From assembly GCF_003020585.1 (NCBI RefSeq), contig NZ_PXUE01000002.1, positions 186,001-250,000 of the forward strand: a DNA stretch of 64,000 bases, in the 5' to 3' direction. Made by a program: the position numbers and the translations under genes. This DNA is from Chryseobacterium aurantiacum (GTDB taxonomy: Bacteria > Bacteroidota > Bacteroidia > Flavobacteriales > Weeksellaceae). Shown piece by piece: positions 63,048-64,000 of the stretch. The number at the start of each line of letters is the position of its first letter. Positions within the stretch are counted from its first letter, which is position 1. The notes below the pieces were generated by a model, which ran no database searches, was not told the DNA's origin, and worked only from the letters and a program-made list of their open reading frames with translations.

Positions 63048-64000
63048 ATGCCAGTAATATCTAAGAAAAAAAGGCTGAACAGAGCCTATTTTCCGGAAAA
63101 ATCACTGAAAAGTAATAGCTGGATATTATTTTTCATATCACTATTTCCGATTTTTATCAACGGACAGGAAGCTCCTGATTTTAGTATTTTAACAGATAAA
63201 GCTTTTCAAAAACTCTATCAAAATCCGGATGACTGTATCAGCTATTCACAAAGCCTTCTGATTAGCGACAAGAATCCTGATCATAAGATTATTCTCAGAA
63301 AAATTATTTCGCAGGCCTATGCTTTGCAGGGAAATTATGTTCAGGCGGTCAATATATCCAATCAGAAAGAAGATGAGAACCAAAATGAACACCTCTCCCA
63401 CTTCATCCAGTTATTTCGGGATTATAATCTGGCTGACCAGTATCAGAATTTAGGACTTTACACTCAGTCAAAAAAAATCATTACAGGAATACTGGATGAT
63501 CCTAAACTTTTAAAAAGCGTTCATGTAATGGAAAGAATGACCATTGCAAAGCTCTTTCAATTGCAGGCTATTAATTCCGGGGTTACCCGTGATTATGACA
63601 TCGCCATTCAATATCTTGATAAAAGCAACCTGTATCTTGACCAAAACAATGAGGAAAACAGAATTATAAAGCAGGAAAATATCATCTTTCGGTCTACATT
63701 TCTGATGAAGCTCAACAAGCTGGAAGAGTCCAAAAAACTACTGGATCAAGTAATACAGGATATAGAAAGCCATAGGGACCCCATTTTTCTTTCTGCATTT
63801 GCCTACGAAAGCCTTTCTCTTTATTTTTTTCTGAAAGGAGATTACCCAACCTCCTTGAAATTTCTTAATGAAGGATTTTCAAAAATTGAAAACCAGCCTT
63901 ACTATGACATGAAAGCCATTTTCTATGAATTGTTTGCAAAAAACTATCTGGCTCTCAATAACGATGAGAAATATCATTACTACAATAATCTTTATACTGA
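63048..64000 (+). CDS. TPR-repeat protein, probably an AraC-type regulator (cut by window end)
   Basis: The frame is open from ATG at 63048 to the window edge (317 codons) and continues beyond. The N-terminus is basic and then hydrophobic (SWILFFISLFPIFINGQ), a signal or anchor sequence. The rest is helical with tetratricopeptide character (ILRKIISQAYALQGNYVQAVNIS; YESLSLYFFLKGDYPTSLKFLNEGF). Proteins with this start in Chryseobacterium and relatives usually continue with a membrane helix and a C-terminal AraC-type HTH. That part lies outside the window, so the regulator call is inference. Confidence 0.7.
   Translation, partial: MPVISKKKRLNRAYFPEKSLKSNSWILFFISLFPIFINGQEAPDFSILTDKAFQKLYQNPDDCISYSQSLLISDKNPDHKIILRKIISQAYALQGNYVQAVNISNQKEDENQNEHLSHFIQLFRDYNLADQYQNLGLYTQSKKIITGILDDPKLLKSVHVMERMTIAKLFQLQAINSGVTRDYDIAIQYLDKSNLYLDQNNEENRIIKQENIIFRSTFLMKLNKLEESKKLLDQVIQDIESHRDPIFLSAFAYESLSLYFFLKGDYPTSLKFLNEGFSKIENQPYYDMKAIFYELFAKNYLALNNDEKYHYYNNLYT

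Noticed and set aside
1..64000. CRISPR array, prophage or integrative element
   Set aside because: No regularly spaced repeats, integrase, phage structural or conjugation genes were seen; the tRNA fragment alone is not enough to call an element.

Overview
The window reads as a chromosome segment of a Bacteroidota bacterium of the Flavobacteriia, most like Chryseobacterium or a close Weeksellaceae relative. The base composition is AT-rich. Promoters match the Bacteroidota form (TTTG, about 19 nt, TAnnTTTG). At least seven proteins end in type IX secretion (T9SS) sorting domains, lipoproteins are common, and the Rhs, sensor-kinase and small HTH families are ones recurrent in that genus. No phage, insertion sequence, CRISPR array or rRNA operon was found.

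Layout. (1) 0.2-3.3 kb: two near-duplicate bulb-lectin lipoproteins flank an alpha/beta hydrolase, followed by rpmI-rplT. (2) 3.6-6.2 kb: tandem secreted M28 peptidases. (3) 6.2-16.7 kb, minus strand: a large Rhs locus made of a T9SS-sorted beta-propeller protein, a 1109-aa YD/Rhs-like protein and a 1207-aa Rhs protein with variable tip and a small putative immunity protein. It is followed by an orphan Rhs tip with its own lipoprotein gene. Each tip/immunity module ends in the same hairpin repeat. (4) 16.8-24.0 kb, minus strand: a complete his operon (hisG-D-C-B-H-A-F-IE), preceded by a ribosome-dependent attenuator with a readable leader peptide rich in His codons. (5) 24.0-28.8 kb: a four-gene glycan cluster (GT4, polysaccharide deacetylase, GT2, GT87-like), then dapD. 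(6) 28.9-32.3 kb: small housekeeping and unknown genes (ICMT-like methyltransferase, DUF2255, stand-alone LytTR, NlpC/P60 lipoprotein). (7) 32.6-40.2 kb: secreted surface proteins sharing a 'VGINT.TP..TLDxxG' head, a large M60-type metalloprotease, and a translationally coupled HTH pair. (8) 40.5-51.4 kb: two copies of a periplasmic-propeller histidine kinase plus NarL-type response regulator, flanking an exported catalase-ankyrin operon and a small lipoprotein. (9) 51.6-54.5 kb: a membrane-anchored thioredoxin, a gene-poor stretch with two look-alike terminators, a DUF2158 gene, a 3' fragment of a tRNA gene, an unknown secreted protein and an intact tRNA-Ala(GGC). (10) 54.7-62.7 kb: three large T9SS cargo proteins. 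(11) 63.0 kb to the end: the start of a TPR protein cut by the window edge.

Most of the window serves the cell surface: exported peptidases, adhesin-like cargo, Rhs toxins, glycan synthesis and envelope stress sensing. The his operon and dapD are the metabolic core. The items most worth a second look are the modular Rhs tip array with its repeat, the his attenuator, the duplicated two-component systems with divergent sensors, and the inverted tRNA-Ala 3' fragment. All functional calls rest on reading motifs by eye; no database search was run.
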